The notes under the pieces: model-generated
What the model was told of the DNA's origin: nothing
Seen by the model: the letters and a program-made list of their open reading frames with translations, nothing else
The model's database searches: none
In this document: one piece after another, positions 46,165-55,836 of the stretch
Layout: the number at the start of each line of letters is the position of its first letter
Position numbering within the stretch: position 1 is the first letter of the stretch
Position numbers and translations under genes: made by a program
Assembly (NCBI RefSeq): GCF_004114935.1
Contig: NZ_CP022221.1
Coordinates: 992,001 to 1,056,000, forward strand
Direction of reading: 5' to 3'
Origin: Bradyrhizobium zhanjiangense
GTDB lineage: Bacteria > Pseudomonadota > Alphaproteobacteria > Rhizobiales > Xanthobacteraceae
Length of the DNA stretch: 64,000 bases

Positions 46165-47240
46165 CCCCGCCGATTTTCTCGAAAGCCGGCGGTCCGGCTT
46201 CGCGTTTCTTCATCGTTCTGCAAAACCGGAGAGTCGGCGATACGTCTCTCCGTAAACCCGCCTTTGCGGCTTTACTGATGTCCGTCTCTGCCCTTGGCGG
46301 CTGCGCACACAGTTTCATCCCGCCCGACATTAATTACGATAGCGCTGAGCCGGCAGCGCTCACCACTGATCCGCCGCCGCCGGTCAAGATCGTAGAATTG
46401 CCAAAACCCCTGCCGCTGCCTGGGCAGTTAAAACCGCTCGCCGCCGGCAAACGGGTCCCCGAAGCCACTGATCCGAAGGTTCGCGTCAAGCAGGCCAACG
46501 CTGCGGCACGGGTGCAACCGGTCCGCAACGGATTCATCAACGCGGTACAGGTCTATCCGTTTTCCGGCGGAGCCCTCTACCAGGTCTATACGGCGCCCGG
46601 CCAGATCACCGATGTGGCCCTGCAGGAGGGCGAGCAACTCGTCGGCTCCGGTCCGGTTGCCGCTGGTGACACCGTGCGTTGGATCATCGGCGATACCGAG
46701 AGCGGGGCGGGCGCGACCAGGAAGATCCACATCCTAGTCAAGCCGACGCGGCCGGAACTGGTCACCAATCTCGTCGTCAACACCGATCGGCGGACCTACC
46801 TGCTCGAGCTGCGCTCGACCGAGAAGACCTACATGGCCTCGGTCTCCTGGCAGTATCCCGAGGACCAACTCATTGCGCTTCGGCGGCAGAATGCGGCTGC
46901 TGAAACCGCAGCGCCCATCGCAGCCAGCGTCGATCTCGCCTCGATCAACTTCCGTTACGCGATCGAAGGCGATGATCCGGCCTGGCGTCCGCTGCGCGCC
47001 TTTGACGACGGGAACAAAGTCTACATCGAGTTTCCGAGTGGCATCGTTCAGGGCGAAATGCCGCCGCTGTTCGTCATTGGTCCGGCCGGTGGCTCCGAAC
47101 TGGTGAACTACCGCGTCAACCGCAACTACTACATCGTCGACCGCCTGTTCGCCGCCGCCGAATTGCGTCTCGGCGACAAGGATAGCGAGCGGCGCGTGCG
47201 CATTGTCCGCACCGACGGAAGGCCGCGCGCATGGCGATAG
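46161..47240 (+). CDS. trbG: TrbG, VirB9-like outer-core protein
   Basis: A 359-residue protein. An unusual 35-residue basic extension precedes a lipoprotein-type signal with L-G-G-C-A-H. The VirB9 domain shows N-A-V-Q-V-Y-P-F and the C-terminal R-V-N-R-N-Y-Y-I-V-D-R-L-F. It builds the outer-membrane core with TrbI. Overlaps trbI by ten bases. Confidence 0.94.
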   Translation: MTPPIFSKAGGPASRFFIVLQNRRVGDTSLRKPAFAALLMSVSALGGCAHSFIPPDINYDSAEPAALTTDPPPPVKIVELPKPLPLPGQLKPLAAGKRVPEATDPKVRVKQANAAARVQPVRNGFINAVQVYPFSGGALYQVYTAPGQITDVALQEGEQLVGSGPVAAGDTVRWIIGDTESGAGATRKIHILVKPTRPELVTNLVVNTDRRTYLLELRSTEKTYMASVSWQYPEDQLIALRRQNAAAETAAPIAASVDLASINFRYAIEGDDPAWRPLRAFDDGNKVYIEFPSGIVQGEMPPLFVIGPAGGSELVNYRVNRNYYIVDRLFAAAELRLGDKDSERRVRIVRTDGRPRAWR

Positions 47241-48433
47241 ATGGCGAAAACGAACATCAGAGCGGCATCCCGCTTGTCGCGCCGCCAGACCTTCGGCTCC
47301 GAGGCGAGCGGCCCCGCGTCACACGGCTCTCGCGCAAGGTCCTGATCGGCGTCGGCGCAGTGTCGGCCCTCGCAGTCGCCGGCGCGCTTGGCTATGCCCT
47401 CCAGACCGGCAACAAGCCACAGACCGGCCAGGAGTTGCTCAGCACCCAGAACGGGCCTTCGGCCGAGGGCCTCGCCGGGTTGCCGAAGGACTACACCGGT
47501 CTGCCGCGTCAGGCGCCGCCGCTCGGGCCTCCACTGCCCGGCGATCTCGGCAAGCCGATCCTCAACGCCGGCGCCGCACCGAACACCATGGCAGCGACGT
47601 CAGACCCGGAGACGCAGCACAGATCTCAGGAAATCGAGGCGGCGCGGGTCAGCCGCCTCTTCGCCCAAACTGCTCAGCAACCGCAGAGCACCGGTCAACT
47701 CATCCCAAATGCTCCCGCCGGGACCGCGACGACCGCGGCGGCTACACCGCCCGTCGATGCCGGATCCGCCCAGAACATGCAGGACCGCAAGATGGCCTTT
47801 CTCACTGCTGCGACGGACAAGCGCACGGTCAGTCCGGACCGGCTCGAGGCCAAGGCCTCACCTTACGTCGTGCAAGCCGGCACCGTGATCCCGGCTGCGC
47901 TCATCACGGGCATCCGCTCCGATCTGCCAGGGCAGGTCACCGCCCAGATCACGGAGGCGGTCTACGACACTCCTTCTGGCAAATATCTCTTGGTGCCCCA
48001 AGGCGCCAAGCTGATCGGCCAGTACGACAGCTCTGTGGCGTTCGGCCAGAGCCGCATTCTCTTGATCTGGACTCGCATCATCATGCCGGACGGCAACTCG
48101 ATCGTGCTGGAGCGCCAGCCCGGCGCCGACACCGGTGGTTATGCCGGCCTCGAGGACGAAGTCGACAATCATTGGGGCATGCTGTTCAAGGCCGCCGTCC
48201 TCTCGACCATGCTGAGCGTCGGAGCCGAGGCGGGAACGAGCCAGAATGAGAACAACCTTGTCCAAGCAATCCGTAGCGGTGCGTCCAACAGCATTAGCCA
48301 GACCGGCCAGCAAATCGTGCAGCGCCAGCTCAACATCCAGCCGACGCTGACCATCCGGCCAGGTTTTCCGGTCCGCGTCATCGTCACGCGCGATTTGGTG
48401 CTGGCTCCCTACGGACAAAAAGGTGCGCGATGA
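47231..48433 (+). CDS. trbI: TrbI, VirB10-like core protein
   Basis: A 400-residue protein. One membrane helix at about residues 39-58, a proline-rich periplasmic stretch (P-R-Q-A-P-P-L-G-P-P-L-P), then the VirB10 barrel with V-V-Q-A-G-T-V-I-P-A-A-L and Y-L-L-V-P-Q-G-A-K-L-I-G-Q-Y. It bridges inner and outer membranes. Overlaps the next gene by four bases. Confidence 0.95.
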   Translation: MAIDGENEHQSGIPLVAPPDLRLRGERPRVTRLSRKVLIGVGAVSALAVAGALGYALQTGNKPQTGQELLSTQNGPSAEGLAGLPKDYTGLPRQAPPLGPPLPGDLGKPILNAGAAPNTMAATSDPETQHRSQEIEAARVSRLFAQTAQQPQSTGQLIPNAPAGTATTAAATPPVDAGSAQNMQDRKMAFLTAATDKRTVSPDRLEAKASPYVVQAGTVIPAALITGIRSDLPGQVTAQITEAVYDTPSGKYLLVPQGAKLIGQYDSSVAFGQSRILLIWTRIIMPDGNSIVLERQPGADTGGYAGLEDEVDNHWGMLFKAAVLSTMLSVGAEAGTSQNENNLVQAIRSGASNSISQTGQQIVQRQLNIQPTLTIRPGFPVRVIVTRDLVLAPYGQKGAR

Positions 48434-48687
48434 CGAAGCTCAAGCTTGGACCACTCGAAGACGATAAACCGGTCAAGCTCACGATCGAGCTGCCGGCGGC
48501 GGTTTTCAGGGATCTCAAAAGCTACGCCGAGATTCTGACGCGTAGCGGAAGTGCGACGACGCCGACCGAGCCTGCCAAATTGATCGCGCCGATGATCGAG
48601 CGCTTCATGGCGACCGACCGCGCCTTTGCGAAGGCCCGGCGAAGTGCTGCTCAACTCTCGCCCGGGTCGGCGGAAAGATCTGGATAG
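48430..48687 (+). CDS. DUF2274 family protein
   Basis: An 85-residue protein, M-T-K-L-K-L-G-P-L, then K-L-T-I-E-L-P-A-A-V-F-R-D-L and L-I-A-P-M-I-E-R-F-M-A-T-D-R-A-F. DUF2274 proteins end trb operons in this ICE class; the fold suggests a ribbon-helix-helix. Its 3' end overlaps the convergent lysR gene by 37 bases. Confidence 0.88.
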   Translation: MTKLKLGPLEDDKPVKLTIELPAAVFRDLKSYAEILTRSGSATTPTEPAKLIAPMIERFMATDRAFAKARRSAAQLSPGSAERSG

Positions 48688-49568
48688 CGTTCACGAATCA
48701 AGTCGAGAAACGGACGTACTAATGGATTGCCGTTGGACTGCCGCCAATAGACGCGGAAGCTCAGCCGCGTCGGCCCCTCGGCATCATGTACCTCCCGAAA
48801 GGTGACACCGGGATAAGTAGCGCCAGTCGCACTTTCCAGGGCGAGGAGAATACCGAAGTCCATGCCCACCAGGGAGAGAAGCCTGTCGAGCCCCACGTCA
48901 TGGCGAAGCGGCTTGCAAGGATCGGAAGATCCTAATTTGCTGATGAGAAGCTTGAGGAGTTCCGGTCCGGGGCCACGCTGTGACATCAAAAGCTGTTCGC
49001 GCCGCAGTTCGCCCCAGTGAACTACGTCATGACTTGCCAAAGGATGTTTCGCAGGGAGGGCAGCAACAACACGTTCGCTCCAGAGCACCAATGACTTGCC
49101 GCTCCAATTCGGATTGGGATCTGCTACGACAGCGACATCGATGGCTGAGCTGGCGAGGTCCGAAATCAGATGCTCGCTCGCTCCGTCGACAAACTGTCTA
49201 TCGACATCGGGAAAGCGGTGCCTGTGCTCGAGGAGAGTGGCTCGGAGATTGCCGGCTGACAGGGAGGTATGGATCCCGATGGTCAACCGACCGCTCTCGC
49301 GACGCGAGCGGGTCTTGAGGCGAGCGGCCATTGCTTCAGATTCGCCTACGATGCGCCGGGCATCCTCGAGAAATTCTCGACCTTCCATCGTTGGTCGCGT
49401 GCCTCCGTTGGTGCGCTCGAATAGTTTGCTGCCCAACGTGTGTTCGAGACTTCGTAGGCAGCGACTGAGCGTCGACTGCTTGATTCTAAGCGTCTCTGCC
49501 GCTTGACGGATGCTTCGATGCTGGGACGCAGCGATCGCCCAGCGTAGATCTCGAAATTCCACAGCCAC
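48651..49568 (-). CDS. LysR-family regulator
   Basis: A 305-residue LysR protein. The winged helix (residues 5-65) has S-I-R-Q-A-A-E-T-L-R and S-T-L-S-R-C-L-R-S-L-E; residues 90-300 are the effector domain. It converges on the trb operon end. LysR genes at this place are common in related ICEs, so it is probably backbone rather than part of the catabolic cassette. Target and ligand unknown. Confidence 0.88.
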   Translation of the reverse strand: MAVEFRDLRWAIAASQHRSIRQAAETLRIKQSTLSRCLRSLEHTLGSKLFERTNGGTRPTMEGREFLEDARRIVGESEAMAARLKTRSRRESGRLTIGIHTSLSAGNLRATLLEHRHRFPDVDRQFVDGASEHLISDLASSAIDVAVVADPNPNWSGKSLVLWSERVVAALPAKHPLASHDVVHWGELRREQLLMSQRGPGPELLKLLISKLGSSDPCKPLRHDVGLDRLLSLVGMDFGILLALESATGATYPGVTFREVHDAEGPTRLSFRVYWRQSNGNPLVRPFLDLIRERYPDLSADPGES

Positions 49569-50072
<504 letters not shown>

Positions 50073-50777
50073 CTAGAGCTTGCGCGAAGCCACTTTGTTG
50101 GTCTGTTTGGCTTCCGTCTCCTGAAGGTGCCGAACCAGAAGCTCGCCTGAGGTCTTGTTGTGCTCGCGTGCGTAACGTTCGGAGGCGGCCGCATCGCCCC
50201 TGAGCAGCGCGTTGACCATTTTCTCGTGGTTCGCGATGACCATGTCGGGCCGTTCAAGGATTGCGTTTGAAGAGGCCATGTACATGCAAACCTGATGTTC
50301 GACTAAGCCGTAATGATCGGCGAGGCGGTTGTGTCCCGAAAGGACAACGATCGTCTTGTGAAGCGCGAGATCACTATCGTTAATCCGCTTCTGGTTGCGG
50401 CTTTTTGCGGCGGCCTTCATGTCGTCGTAAGCCGCCTCGATCGGTTGCCTCCGATTCGGGTTGGCGGCAGCGAGCTGTGCGGCCAGGCCCTCGAGGCTGG
50501 ATCGAAGTGTGTAGAGCTCCCATGCATCCTTGGATGTCAAGCTCGCGACTTCCCAGCCCGAGTAAGGCTTCTGCTTCACCAGGCCCTCGCTCATCAGCCG
50601 CTGCAACGCCGCCCTTATCGTACCCCGCGACACGTTGAGCTCCGTGGACAGTTCGGTTTCTGTCAGGCGCTTTCCCGGCGCGAGGCCGCCACTGGTGATC
50701 GTCTGGCGGATAACGTCGGCAGCCGCACGGTCCAAACTCCGCTTCTCGACTAATCCCGAGATGATCTTAGCAGCCAT
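50073..50777 (-). CDS. GntR-family regulator, FCD subfamily
   Basis: A 234-residue FadR-type repressor. Winged helix: L-T-E-T-E-L-S-T-E-L-N-V-S-R-G-T-I-R near residue 35. The all-helical FCD effector domain contains D-L-A-L-H-K-T-I and N-H-E-K-M-V-N-A-L. GGAGGAAGA sits directly before the ATG at 50777, so the longer frame to 50885 is rejected. Divergent from the enolase-superfamily gene, it should control the cassette to its right, with a metabolite of the pathway as effector. Confidence 0.9.
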   Translation of the reverse strand: MAAKIISGLVEKRSLDRAAADVIRQTITSGGLAPGKRLTETELSTELNVSRGTIRAALQRLMSEGLVKQKPYSGWEVASLTSKDAWELYTLRSSLEGLAAQLAAANPNRRQPIEAAYDDMKAAAKSRNQKRINDSDLALHKTIVVLSGHNRLADHYGLVEHQVCMYMASSNAILERPDMVIANHEKMVNALLRGDAAASERYAREHNKTSGELLVRHLQETEAKQTNKVASRKL

Positions 50778-50796
50778 TCTTCCTCCAACCGCGTTT

Positions 50797-50885
50797 GCGG
50801 AATGTTCGTTCTGAGTCACGGCGGATATTGGCGAACATTCGCCATTGACACCAGAGAATTCGTGTTGTTTGTTAATTGTCGACAA
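50797..50885. promoter_or_regulatory. Operator candidates between gntR and the enolase gene
   Basis: A perfect palindrome ATTGTCGACAAT at 50874-50885 fits the T-GT-N-AC-A pattern of FCD regulators. A second, unrelated element GGCGAACATTCGCC at 50829-50842 has a half-matching inverted copy (GCGGAATGTTCGTT) at 50797-50810. Assignment to GntR is inferred from place. Confidence 0.5.
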
Positions 50886-50908
50886 TCAGCAGTTGAGCGG
50901 GGCCGTGC

Positions 50909-52075
50909 TTGCGCATTTCCGAAACCAAGGGCGTTAGCTTCGCCGGTCTGCAGCGCCTTTCGTCGTCAGCCGCCTCTCACAAGATCGTAAAGGCGGATGC
51001 GATCCTGGTATCGATTCCGTTCGAATCCGGCGGAGTGCCGCCTTGGAGCTTCGGCGGAGCGCCGAAACTGCAGTTCGACACGCTGTTGGTGAGACTGGAA
51101 ACCGAACAGGGCATCGTGGGGTGGGGCGAAGCCTTCTCGCGGTGCGAGGACAAGTCGCTCAAGGCGATGATCGAGACGCGCGTGTTACCGCTCGTGATCG
51201 GCCGGAGCGCCCTGGAAATCGGCAAGATCAAGTATGATGTGGAATTCCGGCTCCAGAATTTTGGCCGCGTGGGCCCTATCATCTATGGCGTCTCGGCGGT
51301 CGACATCGCCCTGTGGGACATCCTCGGCAAGATCTCCGGACTGCCGCTCACCGCATTGCTAGGCGGTGCATTCGCCAGCGAAGTCGAGGTCTATGCCAGT
51401 CTGATGCGCTACGGCAATTGCGCCGATGTCGTCAGGGCCACCCGGCAGGCAATTGAGCGCGGATATCGTTACATCAAGTTGCACGAGATCACCGAGGACG
51501 AAATCCACGCCGCCGTCGAAGCCGCAGGGGCGCAGGCCGCCGTCATGCTGGATACCAATTGCCCATGGCCGGTGGCGGAGGCGCTCAAATACGATCGGCT
51601 TCTCGAGCCTCTCAATCTGTACTGGCTGGAGGAGCCGGTCTGGCCACCAGAGAACTATGCTGGGCTGGCCCGCATTCGTTCAACCGGGCGGCACCACATC
51701 GCCGCCGGCGAAAATGCCGGCAGCCTGCATGATTTTGTTGCGATGATCGCCGCAGGGGCCATCGACATTGCGCAGCCTGATGTCGCGAAAGCTGGCGGTA
51801 TTTCCGAGCTCGTGAAGATCGCATCGCTTTGTCAGGCTGAATCAATCGAATTCGTGCCGCATTGTGCAATCTTCGGCCCCGGCCAGGTCGCGACCATACA
51901 CCTCAATGCGGCGCAGCGATCAGTCCCGATGCTCGAGCGGCTCTATTGCGACTTCGAGGCCGAGATCTACGGCGGTGCTACGCTTCCGGTCAATGGAAAG
52001 GTTGCCGTGCCGACGGGGCCGGGGCTTGGCCTCGACCCTGATCCAGGCGTGATCAACCGCTACCGCGTTGCCTGA
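50909..52075 (+). CDS. Enolase-superfamily enzyme, mandelate racemase type
   Basis: A 388-residue enzyme. K190-L-H192 is the first base motif; metal ligands D215, E241 and E268; D291 and H318 form an Asp-His dyad with the 27-residue spacing of mandelate racemase (D270/H297). Such enzymes dehydrate or racemise sugar acids or related carboxylates. The TTG start at 50909 is the only reasonable one; the first 25 residues are poorly conserved in type and the true start may differ. First gene right of gntR. Substrate unknown. Confidence 0.85.
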   Translation: MRISETKGVSFAGLQRLSSSAASHKIVKADAILVSIPFESGGVPPWSFGGAPKLQFDTLLVRLETEQGIVGWGEAFSRCEDKSLKAMIETRVLPLVIGRSALEIGKIKYDVEFRLQNFGRVGPIIYGVSAVDIALWDILGKISGLPLTALLGGAFASEVEVYASLMRYGNCADVVRATRQAIERGYRYIKLHEITEDEIHAAVEAAGAQAAVMLDTNCPWPVAEALKYDRLLEPLNLYWLEEPVWPPENYAGLARIRSTGRHHIAAGENAGSLHDFVAMIAAGAIDIAQPDVAKAGGISELVKIASLCQAESIEFVPHCAIFGPGQVATIHLNAAQRSVPMLERLYCDFEAEIYGGATLPVNGKVAVPTGPGLGLDPDPGVINRYRVA

Positions 52076-52094
52076 AGGACGGAGGCGTTGTGAC

Positions 52095-52280
52095 ATGGGC
52101 CATAGTTACATTCGTCTCAACAGCGTCGTCGGCGGACCATCACCTAGCCGCGCTGCTGCGCGCAATTGCGCTCTTCGTGAAGGCACGAAGGTTCGCGCAG
52201 GCCTGCCTGATCAGCTCGCGGGCGAGATGAAGCAGATCAGCATCGCGCTGGAAAGCGCGGTCCTGGACCAATTTATGTGA
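52095..52280 (+). CDS. Possible 61-residue protein, uncertain
   Basis: A short frame, M-G-H-S-Y-I-R-L-N, with GGAGG nine bases before the ATG, fills the 263-base gap between the enolase gene and the transporter. No domain. It may be a remnant; the good ribosome site is the only support. Confidence 0.3.
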   Translation: MGHSYIRLNSVVGGPSPSRAAARNCALREGTKVRAGLPDQLAGEMKQISIALESAVLDQFM

Positions 52281-52338
52281 AGAGAGCGCTCATCAAGCGC
52301 GCTGTTTGCGCGTCTAACCCAAGAAGAGGGGACCCGAA

Positions 52339-53892
52339 ATGGTAACACGGAGAGAGTTGCTTGCAGGAGCCGGAGCAGTTGCCGTGGCTAGCGGAGCGGG
52401 TCTCAAACCGCTCCCAGCGAAGGCGGCGCAAAGTAAAACCCTCGTGCTGGCGTCGATGGGCCCGGTCACCGGCAATTGGGATCCGACCTCTCACACGACC
52501 CTGGGGCAGTTGAAGTTCGAAAAGTTCGTATTCAATCATCTGACACGCTGCGAAATGCGGGAGGGTAAGTCTGAAGAGCTGACCCCGGACCTCGCCACCA
52601 GTTGGAAGCTGATTGATGCGCACACCCTGGAGTTCAAGCTTCGGGACGGCGTCAAATTCCACGATGGCAAGGAGTTCGGTGCTGAAGATGTTAAGGCGAC
52701 CATGGAGTATGCCTCCAATCCGGCGCGCCCGGCATCCGCCCTCTATCCGGGCCGCGTTGATGTCGAGGTCGTCGACAAACTGACGGTCCGGTTGAAGACC
52801 GAAAAACACGGCTACCCCGCGTCTGCCTTCTGGTTCATTTCGAGCTTCCTTCCAATCCTGTCGGCAAAGGATATTGCCGATCCCGCGCTCCTCCAAAAGC
52901 GCCCGAACGGCACGAACGCCTTCAAATATGCGGGCACGCAGGGAGACAGAAACAGCCTCGAAGCGAATGATGAATTCTACGGCGGACGTCCCAAGATCGA
53001 TCGGATCGTCTATGCCTACGTTCCGGACGCCAACACGCGCGCGCTGGGCCTGTTGAACGGCGAATATCACATTGCCGAACGGCTGGAGCCCGAGCAATAC
53101 GCCTCGTTGTCAAGCAACCCGAAAGTCACCACCCACAGGGCGCTGACGACCGAAAACAAATATTTGCACTTCCGGTGCAACAAGCCTCCCTTCAACGACG
53201 CACGCATTCGCCGCGCAGTTTGCCACGCCATCGACCGCGATCAAATCCTGTCGCTGATGGGCGAGGCGGCCACACCGTCTAACTGCTATATTTCGCCGAC
53301 CAAGTTCGGCTTCACGGACATTCCTGATTATCCCAAGTTCGATCCGGATGCCTGCCAGAAGCTTCTCGCCGAGGCAGGGTTTCCCAAGGGAAGGGGGCTG
53401 CCGCAACTCGAATATATCACCTCGATCGGGTTCTATCCGAAGACGAAAGAGTATGGCGAGCTGATCACAGCGATGCTCGCAGAACAGGGGCTTGATGTTC
53501 GCCTGACTGTTCTTGAACCGGCCGCGTGGGAGCAGGCGATCTATCGCCGCGCTGACGGCCAGGGCCAGGGCCACATGTGCGACGTCGGCTGGATGACCGG
53601 ATCGCCGGAGCCGGATCTCGTGCTTCGACCGAACTGGCATTCAAGCGCCGCGCTGATCACCGGGATCAACGACCGGGAAATTGACGCGGTGCTAGACAAG
53701 GAACGCGCCGCTACAAACCCGGAAGAGCGCCGCAGCATTTTCAAGAATGAGACGTTTCCCACTCTCGCAAACAAGGTTCCGAGCTTGTCGCTCTTTTCCG
53801 CCGTGACCTTCCATGCCGCAGCCAGGAATCTGACGGGGGCATACTATTTCCCCAACGGGCCGATTGACCTGAGCAAGGCGGACCTGAGCTAA
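52339..53892 (+). CDS. Peptide-type ABC solute-binding protein
   Basis: A 517-residue family 5 (DppA/OppA-like) binding protein. A Tat-like signal (T-R-R-E-L-L-A) ends near A-K-A-A at residue 31. W-D-P-T, F-K-L-R-D-G-V-K-F-H-D-G and R-R-A-V-C-H-A-I-D-R are family landmarks. It captures a substrate in the periplasm for the two permeases that follow. Family members bind peptides, opines, sugars or metals; the ligand cannot be told. Confidence 0.92.
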   Translation: MVTRRELLAGAGAVAVASGAGLKPLPAKAAQSKTLVLASMGPVTGNWDPTSHTTLGQLKFEKFVFNHLTRCEMREGKSEELTPDLATSWKLIDAHTLEFKLRDGVKFHDGKEFGAEDVKATMEYASNPARPASALYPGRVDVEVVDKLTVRLKTEKHGYPASAFWFISSFLPILSAKDIADPALLQKRPNGTNAFKYAGTQGDRNSLEANDEFYGGRPKIDRIVYAYVPDANTRALGLLNGEYHIAERLEPEQYASLSSNPKVTTHRALTTENKYLHFRCNKPPFNDARIRRAVCHAIDRDQILSLMGEAATPSNCYISPTKFGFTDIPDYPKFDPDACQKLLAEAGFPKGRGLPQLEYITSIGFYPKTKEYGELITAMLAEQGLDVRLTVLEPAAWEQAIYRRADGQGQGHMCDVGWMTGSPEPDLVLRPNWHSSAALITGINDREIDAVLDKERAATNPEERRSIFKNETFPTLANKVPSLSLFSAVTFHAAARNLTGAYYFPNGPIDLSKADLS

Positions 53893-53932
53893 AGGGGCCG
53901 CAGCAAAAGTCTTTGGGAGGCCAGGAGCCGAC

Positions 53933-54922
53933 ATGCTGTTTGCGCTCGACTTCTTCGCTCGGCGCCTTGCACAAGGGTTGGTATTGGTCGTCCTCGTGAC
54001 GATGCTCATCTTTACGCTGCTGCGCGTCGTTCCCGGCGACCCTGTGCGTATAATGCTGGGGCCAATGGCGTCAGTATCTGTCGCAGAGCAGACCGCCAAA
54101 GATATGGGCCTGAGGGATCCAATCCCGGTTCAATTCGGCCGCTATGTCGCGCAAATCCTGACGGGGGATTTCGGGAGCTCTTTCGTCAGAAGCGCACAAG
54201 GCGGCAGCACTGGCGGCTCGCGAGGCGGCTCGACTTTCGATGCCGCCAACCGTGCATCCGTTTTGGGCCTCATCACAACCAGTCTACCCTTCAGCCTGCT
54301 CCTTGCTGGCCTTGCATTCCTGTTTGCCTTGGCAATCGCGCTCCCGATCGGCATAGCCGCGGGCTTGAGATCAGGACGATGGCCGGATCGGCTTGCACTG
54401 CATTTGGCTTCCGTCCTGGTCTCACTCCCCAATGTATGGTTGGCCCTCGTTCTCATCTTTCTCGTCTCCGCCAAGGCCGGATGGCTGCCGGCGATCGGCT
54501 ATCAGGGGCCGAGCTACGCAATCTTGCCCGCCATTGTTCTCGCGATCGAACTTGCTCCGACCCTCATTCGGTCCGTCTCGGTCTCGGTGAGCGGAAATCT
54601 TGTCGAGCCATACGTGTCGCAGGGTGAGATTCGCGGTCTCTCGCGCAGCCGAATGATTGTCGCGCACGTGCTGCGCAATTCGAGCATCCCCGTCCTCAAT
54701 GTACTCGGGATACAGGCCATTGGGGTTTTGCTTGGTGGTCTGTTCGTCGTCGAATACGTCTTCAACTATCCCGGCGTTGGCCTTTTGATGATCAACGCGG
54801 TCTTCCAACGGGATTTCCCAGTTATCCAGGCCATCGCGATCCTCGCCTGTGCGACCTTGGTGATGCTCAATATTCTCGTCGACTTTGCAGCGATGGCGAT
54901 CGACAGGAGGCTCCAATACTAG
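53933..54922 (+). CDS. DppB-like permease
   Basis: A 329-residue permease with six helices, R-V-V-P-G-D-P-V-R near residue 33, and the cytoplasmic loop A-R/G-L-S-R-S-R-M-I-V-A-H-V-L-R-N coupling to the ATPase. A Gly/Ser-rich loop (residues 88-102) is longer than usual. Starts 40 bases after the binding protein. Confidence 0.92.
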   Translation: MLFALDFFARRLAQGLVLVVLVTMLIFTLLRVVPGDPVRIMLGPMASVSVAEQTAKDMGLRDPIPVQFGRYVAQILTGDFGSSFVRSAQGGSTGGSRGGSTFDAANRASVLGLITTSLPFSLLLAGLAFLFALAIALPIGIAAGLRSGRWPDRLALHLASVLVSLPNVWLALVLIFLVSAKAGWLPAIGYQGPSYAILPAIVLAIELAPTLIRSVSVSVSGNLVEPYVSQGEIRGLSRSRMIVAHVLRNSSIPVLNVLGIQAIGVLLGGLFVVEYVFNYPGVGLLMINAVFQRDFPVIQAIAILACATLVMLNILVDFAAMAIDRRLQY

Positions 54923-54996
54923 CATCGACGGAACTTTCGGCCAGGACCGACAGCCCTGCGGCAACACGAGGTCGCGGCATCGCGGCCAGCATCTTC

Positions 54997-55836
54997 GTGC
55001 AGGCATGGCGAACAACTGAGTTCAGGATTGGATTTGCCCTGTTTTGCCTGCTGATCATCCTTTCTGTCCTGGGACCCTACATTCTCAATCTGTCGCCGAC
55101 CCAATTCAATGTCAGCAAGAAATTCCTGCCACCGGCACTGCTGGATCATTCGAGCTGGCCTTATCTGTTTGGCACCGATCAACTCGGCCGTGATCTGTTT
55201 ACCCGCTCCCTCATCGGTCTTCGGAATGCCCTGCTGATCGGCATCACGAGCGTTGCGGGAATGTTCATCCTTGGCTCAGCCATTGGCATGATCTCAGGCT
55301 ATTTCGGCGGATGGGCCGGCTTGCTCTTGATGCGGATCACAGACGCGCAGATGTCGATTCCCGCGATCATTCTGGCGATCACAGTTCTCGGCGTTTCACG
55401 TCCCACTCCGCTGGCCATCATCCTTGTTCTGATTCTTGCCGGCTGGCCGGCGTATTCTCGCGTAGCGCGCAGTGTGACCCTGTCCGAGCGCCGCAAAGAA
55501 TATGTTCGAGCGATAAAGATTCTCGGCGCCTCAGACGCGCGGGTCCTGCTCGTTCATATCGCGCCCAACATCTTGCCTCCGATCGCCTTTGTCGCAATCC
55601 TGGACATTGCCCGCATGATGATTTTCGAGGCTGTGCTGGGCTTTATCGGGATCGGCATTCAGCCGCCCACCCCGACATTCGGCACCATCATCGCTGACGG
55701 CACGAAGTACATTTTGAATGCCTGGTGGATCACCACGGTGCCAGGCCTCCTGCTCGCGATCACACTCTGTTGCATCAACATCGTGGGAGGAGCTCTCGAG
55801 CGATCTCGCAACAAGATCTTGCTGGGATTCGAATGA
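54997..55836 (+). CDS. DppC-like permease
   Basis: A 279-residue permease: F-G-T-D-Q-L-G-R-D-L-F near residue 60, six helices, and the coupling loop E-Y-V-R-A-I-K-I-L-G-A. GTG at 54997 is chosen because no ATG exists upstream in frame back to the dppB end. Overlaps the ATPase gene by four bases. Confidence 0.9.
   Translation: MQAWRTTEFRIGFALFCLLIILSVLGPYILNLSPTQFNVSKKFLPPALLDHSSWPYLFGTDQLGRDLFTRSLIGLRNALLIGITSVAGMFILGSAIGMISGYFGGWAGLLLMRITDAQMSIPAIILAITVLGVSRPTPLAIILVLILAGWPAYSRVARSVTLSERRKEYVRAIKILGASDARVLLVHIAPNILPPIAFVAILDIARMMIFEAVLGFIGIGIQPPTPTFGTIIADGTKYILNAWWITTVPGLLLAITLCCINIVGGALERSRNKILLGFE

Noticed and set aside
38979..48433. Missing trbH as an anomaly
   Set aside because: trb operons of this rhizobial ICE class normally lack trbH, so its absence is not unusual.
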